Assembly: GCF_009757775.1 (NCBI RefSeq)
Contig: NZ_RHLK01000002.1
Location: 186,001-250,000 of the forward strand
From: Paenibacillus lutrae
Lineage (GTDB): Bacteria; Bacillota; Bacilli; Paenibacillales; NBRC-103111
Direction of reading: 5' to 3'
DNA length: 64,000 nucleotides
In this document: piece after piece, positions 25,201 through 35,300 of the stretch
How positions within the stretch are numbered: the stretch's first letter is position 1
Layout: every line of letters begins with the position of its first letter
Program-made: the position numbers and the translations under genes
The notes under the pieces: model-generated
Databases searched by the model: none
What the model was told of the DNA's origin: nothing
Seen by the model: the letters and a program-made list of their open reading frames with translations, nothing else

Positions 25201-28200
25201 GCCATCCGTGCTCCTCTGTACTTTATATGCAGAGGTTTTAGCTTATTGGAGCAATCAGCCCAGATTTGCCATGAATTTGACGATGTTCAACCGGAATCCT
25301 TATCATCCGGACGTGTACCGGATCGTGGGTGATTTTACTTCGGTGATACTTCTCGATATAGATATGAGCGCAGAGAATACGTTCCGCAGCCGGGCACAGC
25401 GCATCCAGAATGTGCTGGCTGAAGCTTTGGAACATAGAGCTTACGAAGGTATTGAAGTCATAAGAGACTTTGTCAGGCATAATCACCTGCCGGTGGGGAA
25501 AGCCGCGATGCCTATCGTTTTTACAAGCATGCTGTTTAATCAGGATCAAGATCAGGAGTATTTAAAGCAGATTGGCCAAGTGAAAATGGGGATTACCCAA
25601 ACGCCTCAGGTTTATTTGGATAATCAGGTTATGGAACTGGACGGTCAGCTCTCCGTTACATGGGACTATGTGGATCAGCTGTTCGATCCTGTTGTCATCG
25701 AAGCCATGTTTAAGCACTATATGCAGCTTGTCGAGGGAATCGTTCAGAACGGCCAGCCGGCTGCGCTTGACATCAGCCCTGAGGATAAGGGCTTTATTCA
25801 GGCGTTCAATCTTTCGGATGAGGAGATCGCCCCGGCGTCTTTGAACCGGATGTTCTGTGAACAAGCCCGGATGACTCCCGACTCAGCAGCTGTTATTGAA
25901 GGCGACAAGCAGATTACCTATCGCGAGCTGGACGAATGGTCCAACCGGTATGCGAATGCTCTTATCCGGCAAGGCATCGGACAAGGGGACTTTGTCGGCG
26001 TACTCGCCTCCAGGCGCAGCGAAACGATCGCTCAACTGCTGGGAGTTATGAAATTGGGGGCCGCTTACATTCCGATTGATCCCGATCATCCGGAGGAACG
26101 CAGAAACCACATCGTCTCCGAAAGTGGTTGTAAACTGCTTCTGGATCAGGACTGGAATGCCGATTCCTATTCTTCTACGTTCCCGGGTAAAGGAGCGGAC
26201 TTCTCGGATGAGGTTGCTTATGTGCTCTATACTTCCGGGAGTACAGGGATGCCGAAAGGGGTCGTTATTACACACAAGGCGGTCAGTAATACGATTCAGG
26301 ACATGAACCGCAGATTCGCGGTTTCACAGGAAGACCGCATTCTAGCCGTTTCATCCTTATGCTTTGACTTGTCTGTCTATGATGTTTTTGGTGCTCTGAG
26401 CAGCGGGGCTGCGGTTGTGCTGGTTGCAGATCAGCGTGATCCCGGTCTGTTGGTTGAGAACCTGATCCGTCATAAGATTACGATCTGGAACTCGGTTCCG
26501 GCACTTTTGGAAATGGTATTGGAGTATGGACAAAGCCCGAGTCTGAATGACCTGCGGCTCGTTTTATTAAGCGGCGACTGGATTCCGGTCACACTTCCGG
26601 AACGAATTAACAGATTCTGCCCCAAAGCGGAGCTGATAAGTCTCGGCGGTGCTACGGAAGTATCCATCTGGTCCATCTATTATCCGGTTCGGCATGTTTC
26701 ACCGGACTGGACCAGCATTCCTTACGGTTACCCGCTGGCAAATCAAACCTGGTTCGTACTGAATTATCAGTTGCAGATATGTCCAGTGAACGTTGCAGGG
26801 GAACTTTATATCGGCGGAGTCGGCATTGCTGAGAAGTACTGGAATGATCCGGTCAAATCGGCACAAGCTTTTATCGACCATCCAGAGCTCGGCCGTTTAT
26901 ACCGTACGGGCGATTACGGGGTATTGCGCAAGGAAGGTTATATTGAATTTCAAGGAAGAAAAGATACTCAGATCAAAATCCGGGGACACCGGATTGAATT
27001 AGGCGAGATCGAACATGCCGTTGCGGGCAGCGGAGGAATTAAGCGTGCTGTCGCTATTGTCAAAGAAAGCCCGGACGGGAAAAAGTATCTGGTTCTGTTC
27101 TACTCGGCGGATAAGGCATGGGACAGTGAAGATCTAAGAGAAGTCCTTACCCGCAAGCTGCCGGAGTATATGGTGCCTCGGGTCTTTATACATTTGCAAG
27201 ATCTTCCTCTAAGCGCTAATGGCAAAATCGATCAGAAAGCGCTGATGAGTATTCCGGTGGAGGCTGTTAATGAGAGTGTGGCTCCGAGGAGCGCAGCTGA
27301 ACGGCGATTAGCCGAGATTTGGAGGGAAGTTTTATCGGTCGATCATATCGGCGTCACGGACAATTTCTTCGATCTCGGCGGAGATTCGCTTATTATTCAA
27401 AGGTTGAAGAACCGGATTGAGAAAGAGTTCGAAACGGAAGTTTCTGTGCGGCAGCTTTTTGAGGAACCGACGATTGAACGTCTTGCCGTAGTTATCACAG
27501 GCGAACAGGTGCTGAAGACGGGCAGCTCCGGCGAGTTACAAGGCAGTTCTCTTCCCCATACGATCGGAACCGAAGAAGTGTATTATTGGTCTCCCGTTGT
27601 TCATTGGACAAGACAAGACGGGATGATTACCGCCGGTGATTACGCAAACGGTGACCCTCAAATTTGTGCGCTTTTCCCTGATTTATATTTTCATGCACAA
27701 AAGGGGGCATCGCTTCAAGAACTTAGCGGGCTTCTGGCCGCTGCAGGTACCGAAGCAGCCAACCGGGTCATTCAAGATTTGATCGACAGCCGTGTGCTGG
27801 TTCATTCGATCTTGCCTCCTGCGGAACTATTTTCGGCTCAGGAGAAGCTGTTCCGGCACGAGTACGGAGACGACCTCCTGTACAAAGAAGATGCGCTTCA
27901 AGCTTACAAAGAGAAGCAGCTTAACCGCACTCAGCAGCAAGAAGGCGCGTACAGCATCAAACTGGGACAAAGTCAGGATCTGCCCGCTTATGTTCATGAT
28001 CGAAGAACGTACAGGCAGTTTGATCATGAGCAGGCGATCAGCGGACAATCTTTCGCCGGCTTGTTATCCATTCTCAAGCAGATACGCGAAGACGGAAAGA
28101 CACGGTACTATTACCCGAGCGCAGGGGGCCTTTATCCGATTGATGTCTATATCAATATCAAAAAGGACCGGGTTGAGAATATTACCGGAGGCCTGTATCT

Positions 28201-31200
28201 GTACAATCCAGTTTCTCATACGTTAATTAACGTGAAGGATACTGAAATTCCGATGGAGAAAGCGCATCTGCATACGAATATGAAGGCTGGCGAAACCTCG
28301 GCCTTTACTATATTCCTGATGTATAATCCGGATGCGAACATGCCTCGTTACGGCTACAGAGGCTACTATTATGCACTGCTCGAAGCAGGCGTCTTAATCG
28401 CTATGCTGACTCAAGCAGCGGGATTAAACGGAATCGGTGTATGCTCCGTAGGGGAAATCAAGTATACCGAAATTGAACCTTATTTTGCATTAAAGCATAA
28501 TCAGCTTCTTCTTCATACGATAGAGGGCGGTTCGATTCCATTGTCAACCCGGCGGGATGCGGCAATTACTGAGCATACACCCCGGATAAAAGCACCGCAT
28601 AAGTTGATTTCGGAATCCGCGGGCCTGGAACAGGAGTATTATCCGCTGTCCTCTGCACAGAAGCGGGTGTACATTTTACAGCACTTCGAGGGCGGCAGTG
28701 AAAGCTACAATACGCCGGCTGCGCTGCTCCTGGAAGGGCGGTTAGACCGGGACCTCTTGCAGCGTGCTTTCCAAGGCATTGTAGAGCGGCATGAAAGCTT
28801 AAGAACTTCCTTTCACATGAAGGATGGAGCAATCGTCCAGAAAATACAGAAGGAAGTTCATTTTGGAATGGAATTTGTGCAAGTCGAAGAGAACCGGCTG
28901 CCGGAAACGATTACCCGGTTTATTCGGCCGTTTGATTTAGAGCGGGCTCCATTACTGCGTGCACAGCTGGTTCAAACCGGGGAAGACAGGCACATCCTTC
29001 TATTCGATCTTCATCATATTGTGACGGATTGGTCTTCGACCGGAATCCTTGTAGGCGAACTGGCGGCTTTATATAATGGATTCCATTTGAAGCCGCTGCC
29101 GATTCAGTACAAAGAGTTTGTGGTCTGGCAGGAGGAATTGCTGCGCAGTCCCAAGCTTAAGGAGCAGGAGGACTACTGGATTTCCGAGCTCACGGATCCG
29201 CCTGTGCTGCAGCTGCCAATAGATTACCGCCGGCCGCGGGTTCAGAGTTTTGAAGGGGATCGTATCGAGATCAATCTGGACGGCTTTCATAAAAACAAGC
29301 TGAAGCAGCTCGCTCAAAAGACCGGGACGACGTTATATATGGTTCTGCTCGCTGCTTTTAATGTATTAATGTCCAAATATACCGGGCAGGAAGACATTAT
29401 TGTCGGATCTCCAGTTGCAGGCAGAGAGCAGGCGGACTTGGAGAAAGTCGTCGGGATGTTCTTGAATACGCTGGCGCTGCGAAATCAGCCTCGCCGGGAT
29501 TTAAGTTTCCATGAATTTCTGCAAGCTGTGAGAGAAAATATGATTAAAGCTCTTGATCATCAGGATTTGCCGTTCGAAGAATTGGTGAACCGGCTGGATC
29601 TTCCTAGAGAGACGGGAAGAAATCCTTTATTTGACGTTATGTTTGTTTTGCAGGAGAACTGGAACAAGAATATGTCTCTTGACGGGCTGAGCATATCCTC
29701 TTACCCGATGGAGTTCAATCAATCCCGGCTGGATCTTACGCTGACAGCTTTTGAAGAAGAAAACGTTCTGAGATTGGAACTGGAATACGGCACCAAACTA
29801 TTCCGTAAGGACACGATTCAGAGAATGGCGCTGCATCTCTCACAGCTTTTACAGCAAATCGCGCATGATCCCGATCTGTCGCTGGCTGAGCTTGAAATAA
29901 TGCCGCCGGATGAGAAGAATCGTGTGTTGTATGAATTTAACCGGACGGCGATAGATTTTCCCGCACACTTGTCACTAGCGCATATGTTTGCCCGGCAAGT
30001 GAGCCGGACGCCTCTGAGTACGGCCCTCGTCTATAAGGAGAAGCGTTTCACTTATGCGGACCTGGATCGCAGATCGGACTGGTTAGGGCGCCGGCTTCGG
30101 GAAGCGGGGGTTAAGGCTAATTCCAAGGTCGGGCTAGTCGCAGACCGCTCGGACAATATGGTGGTGGGAATTTTAGCGATTTTGAAAGCGGGCGGGGCTT
30201 TCGTGCCTATCGATCCGAATTTCCCGCAGGAAAGAATCGCATTTATAGTAAAAGACGCTGCTGTGCAGGTTATTTTGGCAGAGAGCTCTTTTACATTCGA
30301 TTTTACGTTTGACGGGCGAATCGTTGGATGGGAAGCGCAGGAGCAAGAAGAAGTAGAGGTGTCGACTCCGCTTGAATTAGTGAGCACGCCGGATGATCTT
30401 GCCTATGTCATGTACACGTCTGGTTCGACAGGGGTTCCGAAAGGAGTCCTTATTGAGCAGAGGAGTGTGGTAAATCTGGTGTGCTGGTTTGCCAGAAACT
30501 ATGACCTTCGTGAGAACCGCAATGTTCTGCAAATGACGAACTTGACATTTGACGTTGCCGTCGAGGAAATTATGGGCGCTCTGCTAAGCGGCGCCACACT
30601 CGTAGTCCCGCATAGGGAAGTTATTTATGATAAGAATGCATTCGCTGCTTTTATTGGGAACAACCATATTCATCTGGCCCAGTTCGTACCGGCAACGCTG
30701 AAGGAATACTTGTTCGGGTATGGATACAAGCTCCAAAGCCTGGATGTCGTCATCAGCGGAGGGGAAAAACTCGACGACACGCTAAAGGATGAGCTGCTTG
30801 AGATGGGTTACTCCTTGTATGATCATTACGGTCCTACGGAAGCAACGGTCGATGCAATCGTCACCCAATGTCAGAAGGGCAAGCAAGGAATCGGAAGACC
30901 CATTGACAATGTGAACGCATACATCATTAGTGAAGACGGACGTCCTCAACCGATCGGTATTATCGGGGAGTTGTGCTTATCGGGAAGCGGCATAGCGAGC
31001 GGGTATTTGAATCGGGACGAGTTGACCCGCCAAAAATTCGTCGAGAATCCTTTTGTACCTGCAGGCTCTAAGCGGCGCCATATGTACAAAACAGGCGATC
31101 TGGCCCGCTGGAATCCTGACGGTACGATCGAATTGCTGGGGCGTATCGACGATCAGGTTAAGATCCGGGGAATCCGGATCGAGCTTGGCGAGATCGAGGA

Positions 31201-32317
31201 GCAGATCCGCAGGACCGGGGCCGTCAAAGACGTTGTCGTGATCGGGCTGGAGGATGCAAGGAAGGACAAGTATCTCTGCGCCTATGTCGTATCGGAGGAA
31301 GAGCCGGAATACAACGTTTGGCGAAACCGGTTGAATTCAGCATTGCCGGATTCACTGATTCCGTCGGTTTTTTGCAGGCTGGATTCACTGCCCCTTAATG
31401 CCAACGGCAAAGTGGATCGCTCTAAACTGCCGGCTCCGGCTGTAATGGCGAAGGCCGAGACTAGAGTGGAGCCCACCAATCATTGGGAGCGTACGCTGCT
31501 GGATATTTGGAAAACAGTCTTGAGTGTTCAGGAAATCGGCATTGATGATCAGTTTTTTGATAGGGGAGGCAACTCACTGAAAGTGATCGAGATGTATTCT
31601 CTCATCCAGCAAAAGTATCCTGATCAGCTGCAGATTACGGATATTTTTGCGTTTCCGACGGTCCGTAAGCTTGCCAGTATGCTGGAGGAGCACGGCAAAG
31701 AGTCCGCTTCGCTGCAAGCGCTCTCGTTTCCGCAATCCTTTTTACTGGACCCTGGCGGCCGGAGGCAGGATAAATTATTACGGATCGGACTGGAGCGCGA
31801 TCAGCTGATCAAGCTGCAAGGCGGAGCTGACGGGCTGGGGATTGAACTGAAGGACATGCTGCTCGGCGCTTACCTGATCCTGCTGTCGGAAGTTCTCGAT
31901 GTTCAGGAACTGGGGCTGCAGATGTGTATCGGGAACAGAATCATACCGATTACGATAAATCTGACATCGCCGGATACGCTTGCAGATCTGTTCAGGGAAT
32001 TGGCGCAGTTGACGAGGGATGCAGCGGACAACAAAGAGGGGCTGCTCTTGGAGAACTTGGGGGCGCATGCCGCCGCGGGGAATGACTTGTACGCGCTCTT
32101 TTATTATTCCAGAGCTTCATCGGATTCTTTCAGTCGTTATTTTGATTTGACGCTGCGGTTTCAGGAGGAGCCGGATAAACTTACCGTCCTCTGGGGCTAC
32201 AATGCCGGCAAGCTGGCGAAGCATAGAATGGAAGAGTGTATCCGAGCCTTTATACGAATTCTAGACCTTGTAATCGAGACCATATCCGAAGAGCAGGAAT
32301 TAACCGGAAACAGGTGA
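22205..32317 (+). CDS. Hybrid PKS/NRPS: KS-ACP-Cy-A(Cys)-PCP-Ox-C-A-PCP-X (thiazole-forming)
   Basis: Domains of this 3370-residue protein: KS about 35-465 (Cys213) without reductive domains; ACP Ser694; heterocyclisation domain with Asp890, Asp895 and Ser898 in DALIIDGAS; adenylation about 1215-1675 with pocket D-L-Y-N-L-S-L-I-W-K, the cysteine code; PCP Ser1728; FMN-dependent oxidase of the SagB/McbC type about 1785-2120; condensation about 2140-2560 with HHIVTDW (His2270, His2271, Asp2275; Trp where Gly is usual); adenylation about 2590-3070 with pocket D-V-E-Q-I-G-H-V-D-K (not assigned, perhaps polar or basic); PCP Ser3124 in DRGGNS; X domain about 3170-3370. Together Cy, A(Cys) and Ox should build a thiazole on a beta-keto chain, and one more residue is then added. 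It passes the chain to the KS of the next gene, seven bases on. Confidence 0.92.
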   Translation: MNERLTKLIFENCAAGRIDEAAGAELLSVLMEEPRDREHEGYAIIGMSARLASFNDIGEYWQGIAAGKDSVRNFPENRKTDSLGFISHYTSLNANEARYSDGGYLNDIDQFDAAFFRLSQSEARLMDPSQRLFLQTAWETIEDAGYANGQLKNSRTGVYLGYGNWPAYGQYIMKHAPELSTIAIPGNLASIIAGRISYLLDLKGPSLLVDTACSSSLAAVQLACQSLRSGECDLAIAGGVKISLFPVEGGMQAGIESSDYKTRTFDDSAQGTVWGEGSAAILIKPLRKAIEDGDRIHAIIKGGAMNQDGTSVGLTAPNMHAQEDVIVSAWKDANVAPESITYMEAHGTATKLGDPIEIEAIDRAFRRYTDKKQFCAIGSVKTNIGHLDFASGIAGLIKVVLALKHKKLPPALHFQSPNKKINFADSPVYISDTLTDWEAQAGPRRCGVSSFGFSGTNCHLVLEEAPPHHVPKKAAERAQHIFVLSAKSERSLKQLLQKYAGVLDEPGDLKLGDVCYTASVRREHFDCRLALIVSTLPELREHILTLASSLDNYKESEHVYYRARGSDSALNKDIRNEAPAYKSLQETAANYVSGSRVDWGKIYSGKEWQIADLPTYAFDQTRMWLEWDAALTQAQDAVTAYSVSSRSPKPFSLKGRESGAYSKFERMAAAAWSESFGVEELDIRDNFFELGGDSLMAIHLLSRFNQTNGYKIDISTVYNYPVLEDFSSYIESCDPVQITGSFAAAGTPASAQPGKAYDPFPLTEVQMAYLRGRSDHFELGGVSTHTYLEIETRLDLARLNRSLQKVIDRHPMLRTVILESGEQQVCRDTAPYSIFVEDISRLTPQEQQMRIEDERTIRSHRMFPIGQWPMFDFAALRLTGDTHYLFVSLDALIIDGASTQTICKELIHYYQNPHMELPALDFTFRDYMMALQEVRDSHKYIEDKAYWSGKIKEFPMAPQLGLIQSPEHIKKPQFQRLKAVFHQEDWSKVKDFARKNQVTPSVLLCTLYAEVLAYWSNQPRFAMNLTMFNRNPYHPDVYRIVGDFTSVILLDIDMSAENTFRSRAQRIQNVLAEALEHRAYEGIEVIRDFVRHNHLPVGKAAMPIVFTSMLFNQDQDQEYLKQIGQVKMGITQTPQVYLDNQVMELDGQLSVTWDYVDQLFDPVVIEAMFKHYMQLVEGIVQNGQPAALDISPEDKGFIQAFNLSDEEIAPASLNRMFCEQARMTPDSAAVIEGDKQITYRELDEWSNRYANALIRQGIGQGDFVGVLASRRSETIAQLLGVMKLGAAYIPIDPDHPEERRNHIVSESGCKLLLDQDWNADSYSSTFPGKGADFSDEVAYVLYTSGSTGMPKGVVITHKAVSNTIQDMNRRFAVSQEDRILAVSSLCFDLSVYDVFGALSSGAAVVLVADQRDPGLLVENLIRHKITIWNSVPALLEMVLEYGQSPSLNDLRLVLLSGDWIPVTLPERINRFCPKAELISLGGATEVSIWSIYYPVRHVSPDWTSIPYGYPLANQTWFVLNYQLQICPVNVAGELYIGGVGIAEKYWNDPVKSAQAFIDHPELGRLYRTGDYGVLRKEGYIEFQGRKDTQIKIRGHRIELGEIEHAVAGSGGIKRAVAIVKESPDGKKYLVLFYSADKAWDSEDLREVLTRKLPEYMVPRVFIHLQDLPLSANGKIDQKALMSIPVEAVNESVAPRSAAERRLAEIWREVLSVDHIGVTDNFFDLGGDSLIIQRLKNRIEKEFETEVSVRQLFEEPTIERLAVVITGEQVLKTGSSGELQGSSLPHTIGTEEVYYWSPVVHWTRQDGMITAGDYANGDPQICALFPDLYFHAQKGASLQELSGLLAAAGTEAANRVIQDLIDSRVLVHSILPPAELFSAQEKLFRHEYGDDLLYKEDALQAYKEKQLNRTQQQEGAYSIKLGQSQDLPAYVHDRRTYRQFDHEQAISGQSFAGLLSILKQIREDGKTRYYYPSAGGLYPIDVYINIKKDRVENITGGLYLYNPVSHTLINVKDTEIPMEKAHLHTNMKAGETSAFTIFLMYNPDANMPRYGYRGYYYALLEAGVLIAMLTQAAGLNGIGVCSVGEIKYTEIEPYFALKHNQLLLHTIEGGSIPLSTRRDAAITEHTPRIKAPHKLISESAGLEQEYYPLSSAQKRVYILQHFEGGSESYNTPAALLLEGRLDRDLLQRAFQGIVERHESLRTSFHMKDGAIVQKIQKEVHFGMEFVQVEENRLPETITRFIRPFDLERAPLLRAQLVQTGEDRHILLFDLHHIVTDWSSTGILVGELAALYNGFHLKPLPIQYKEFVVWQEELLRSPKLKEQEDYWISELTDPPVLQLPIDYRRPRVQSFEGDRIEINLDGFHKNKLKQLAQKTGTTLYMVLLAAFNVLMSKYTGQEDIIVGSPVAGREQADLEKVVGMFLNTLALRNQPRRDLSFHEFLQAVRENMIKALDHQDLPFEELVNRLDLPRETGRNPLFDVMFVLQENWNKNMSLDGLSISSYPMEFNQSRLDLTLTAFEEENVLRLELEYGTKLFRKDTIQRMALHLSQLLQQIAHDPDLSLAELEIMPPDEKNRVLYEFNRTAIDFPAHLSLAHMFARQVSRTPLSTALVYKEKRFTYADLDRRSDWLGRRLREAGVKANSKVGLVADRSDNMVVGILAILKAGGAFVPIDPNFPQERIAFIVKDAAVQVILAESSFTFDFTFDGRIVGWEAQEQEEVEVSTPLELVSTPDDLAYVMYTSGSTGVPKGVLIEQRSVVNLVCWFARNYDLRENRNVLQMTNLTFDVAVEEIMGALLSGATLVVPHREVIYDKNAFAAFIGNNHIHLAQFVPATLKEYLFGYGYKLQSLDVVISGGEKLDDTLKDELLEMGYSLYDHYGPTEATVDAIVTQCQKGKQGIGRPIDNVNAYIISEDGRPQPIGIIGELCLSGSGIASGYLNRDELTRQKFVENPFVPAGSKRRHMYKTGDLARWNPDGTIELLGRIDDQVKIRGIRIELGEIEEQIRRTGAVKDVVVIGLEDARKDKYLCAYVVSEEEPEYNVWRNRLNSALPDSLIPSVFCRLDSLPLNANGKVDRSKLPAPAVMAKAETRVEPTNHWERTLLDIWKTVLSVQEIGIDDQFFDRGGNSLKVIEMYSLIQQKYPDQLQITDIFAFPTVRKLASMLEEHGKESASLQALSFPQSFLLDPGGRRQDKLLRIGLERDQLIKLQGGADGLGIELKDMLLGAYLILLSEVLDVQELGLQMCIGNRIIPITINLTSPDTLADLFRELAQLTRDAADNKEGLLLENLGAHAAAGNDLYALFYYSRASSDSFSRYFDLTLRFQEEPDKLTVLWGYNAGKLAKHRMEECIRAFIRILDLVIETISEEQELTGNR

Positions 32318-32323
32318 TAATAC

Positions 32324-35300
32324 GTGATCAAGAAATTACTTGAGCTGGATAAAAACGTCATCTTCGCTCCGGATCCGCATGAATTTAAGATTGAAGACGT
32401 GGCAACGAATGATTTTGCTGTCATCGGAATGTCGGGAACCGTAGGTAAGATGAACAATCTGGACGAATTCTGGGAATCTCTCATAAACGGCGTGGATAGC
32501 ATAGATGAGCTGCCGGCAGCGAGAAAAAGGGATTTTAACGATGTATTGTCTGCGGTCGGTTTAGAGGATACGGGCGTGATGGAGGTAGAGGGTGCTTATT
32601 TATCCGCTATCGACAAATTCGATCATCAATTTTTTAATATTTCGGCCGCAGAAGCCCGTTATCTGGACCCGCAGCAAAGGCTCTTCCTGGAAACGGTCTG
32701 GCACGCTTTAGAAGATGCCGGCTACAGCGGCAATCGTGCAGTCGGCAGCAGAACCGGCATCTATGTAGGCTACAGCGAATCCAGGCCTTCCTACGAGAAT
32801 CTGATATGGAATGCGGAATCCATGATGAATGCGGCTGCCAAAGCAGGCAACATCAGTTCCATTATCGCGAGCAGAATGGCTTATTTAATGAATTTTAAAG
32901 GGCCGTGTTTATTGGTAGATACGGCCTGTTCCTCATCACTCACTGCCATTCACCTGGCTTGTCAGGCACTGAGAGCAGGCGAGGTAGAGATGGCGATCGC
33001 AGGCGGAGTGAAGGTGGTCTTGCTGCCTGCCAAGGTAAACGCCAACGAAGAGGTCGGTATTGCATCAACGGATGGCAGAGCGAGAACATTCGATTATTAT
33101 TCGGATGGAACGGGATCAGGTGAAGGAGTCGCGGCCGTGCTTCTGAAGCCTTTGCACAAGGCGGTAGAGGACAACGACCATATCTATGCGGTCATTAAAG
33201 GAAGCATGATCAATAACGATGGAAGTTCGATCGGCATTACCGCTCCCAATGTACTTGCGCAGGAAGATGTTCTTCTGAGAGCTTGGGAAGATGCCGGAAT
33301 TCATCCGGAGACGATCTCGTATATCGAAGCCCACGGAACGGGGACGAAGCTTGGAGACCCGATAGAAATCGACGGGATTAGGCGGGCTTTCAAAAAATAT
33401 ACCGATAAAAAACAATTCTGCGCCATTGGTTCGGTGAAAACCAATGTCGGCCATTTAGACAGTGCCGCGGGCATTATCAGCTTTATTAAAGCGGTACTAG
33501 CTCTTCATCACAAGCAAATTCCGCCGAGCATACATTTCCAGAGACCTAATCCCAAAATCAATCTGGAGGATTCCCCAGTCTATGTCCAAGACAAGATGAC
33601 AAGCTGGGAACCACAATCTACACCTCGTCGCTGCGGCGTCAGTTCGTTCGGTTTAAGCGGCACGAATTGTCACATCGTACTGGAAGAAGCGCCGGAGAAG
33701 AACGCCGTCTTATCGGATAGCACCAGCTTATTTGTTATATCCGGAGCTACAAAAGCTTCTCTGGATGAGCTGATCCAAACGTATATACAGTACTTTGAAG
33801 TCCATACAGAACTATCCCTTAAGGATGTCTGTTATACAGCGGGGATCGGAAGAAAACATTTGAACCACCGCTTGGCTATCGTGGCGAGCAGTGTAAGCGA
33901 GCTTAGAGACCAGCTTCGGCAATTTGCAGCTTCCGGTGTATCTGAAGGCAATAGAGTGTGGTTCAAACGGCACCAGCTGATCGACGTGAATAAGACGATT
34001 AAAGCGGATGGCGAACTTTGGCTGGAGGATAAACAGCAGTTAACGGCCCAGGCGCAATCGGTAACCGATTCCTGCCGGATAAGCGGCTGCGATCAAGCCG
34101 AGGTGCTTGTACAATTGGCGCTGCTCTACGTGGAGGGAGCTGATCTCCAGTGGGCGTCTCTCTTCGAGCAGGGTACCGCAAACTCGGTACCGCTGCCGGG
34201 CTACGCATTCGACAAGAAGCGAAGCTGGGTCCAAAACAGGCCGGATATGGCCCGGCCTCCAGGTCTTGAAGCGGAATCAGCACAGGGTATTCGGGCGGGC
34301 TCCGCTGGCCCTGTTCCTATTCGGACGAAGATCGGTGATCTGTACCTGAGAGCGTTCAGCGAGAAGGATTGGATCATCCGGGATCATCAAATCAACGGGA
34401 CCGGTCTTCTTGTAGGGACCGCTTATCTTGACATGGCCGTGTCAGCGGCATTACACACAAACCCTGACCGGAGCATAAAGCTGCTAAACGTTACGCTGCT
34501 GTCCCCTTTTCTTATTCCAACGGGACAAAGTAAAGAATTACAGACCTTGGTTCAGCGTCAAAAGGACCACAGAATGACATTCTCCATGGCGAGCAGGGAA
34601 GACGGGTCGCCACCCGGATGGACGGATCACGCGGTGGGGGAGATGGAAAGCGTGTCTCCGGAAGATGCGCTTGTCCCATCGTACTCCCTGGAACAAATAA
34701 AGAATCGGTGTTCTAAGCAGCTGCCAGGGAATATCCGGCAGCCGGAGAGAAGGAGCAGCCTTCAGCTCGGAGAACGCTGGTTCAGCCTGGAGCAAGTGTA
34801 CGCCGGCGACAATGAACTGCTCGGATATTTCGTGCTTCCGCAGCGATATCAATCGGAAGTTGCGGGGCACATGGCATATCCGCCTCTGCTGGATGCAGCA
34901 CTTAATATACCGGATCCGGCAGTGAACGAGAAGGATACATTCATCCCTTTTCAGTTCAAAGAGGTTATCTTTCACTCTCCGCTGAAGGCTGTCTTCTACA
35001 GCTATCTCAGGAAAGTGGAGGAAACAGAAGGCTCCATTACCTATGACGCATCCATCATGGACGAGCAAGGCAAACTGCTTATCGAGGTCCGCGGTTATGT
35101 CTTGAGAAAAGCTGCCCTGTTACCGGAAACGGAAGTTCCATCCGCGTATTATGAATTTGAGTGGCAGCCGATAAAAATCGGAGACAGCCGGAAGGAATGG
35201 AAGCCGGGAAGCATCCTGGTATTCAATACCGCGCAGGGGCAAGGAATAGCAAAGCAGTTAAGAGCACTAGGCAGCTCATCCGTGCTGGAGGCTGTCATCG

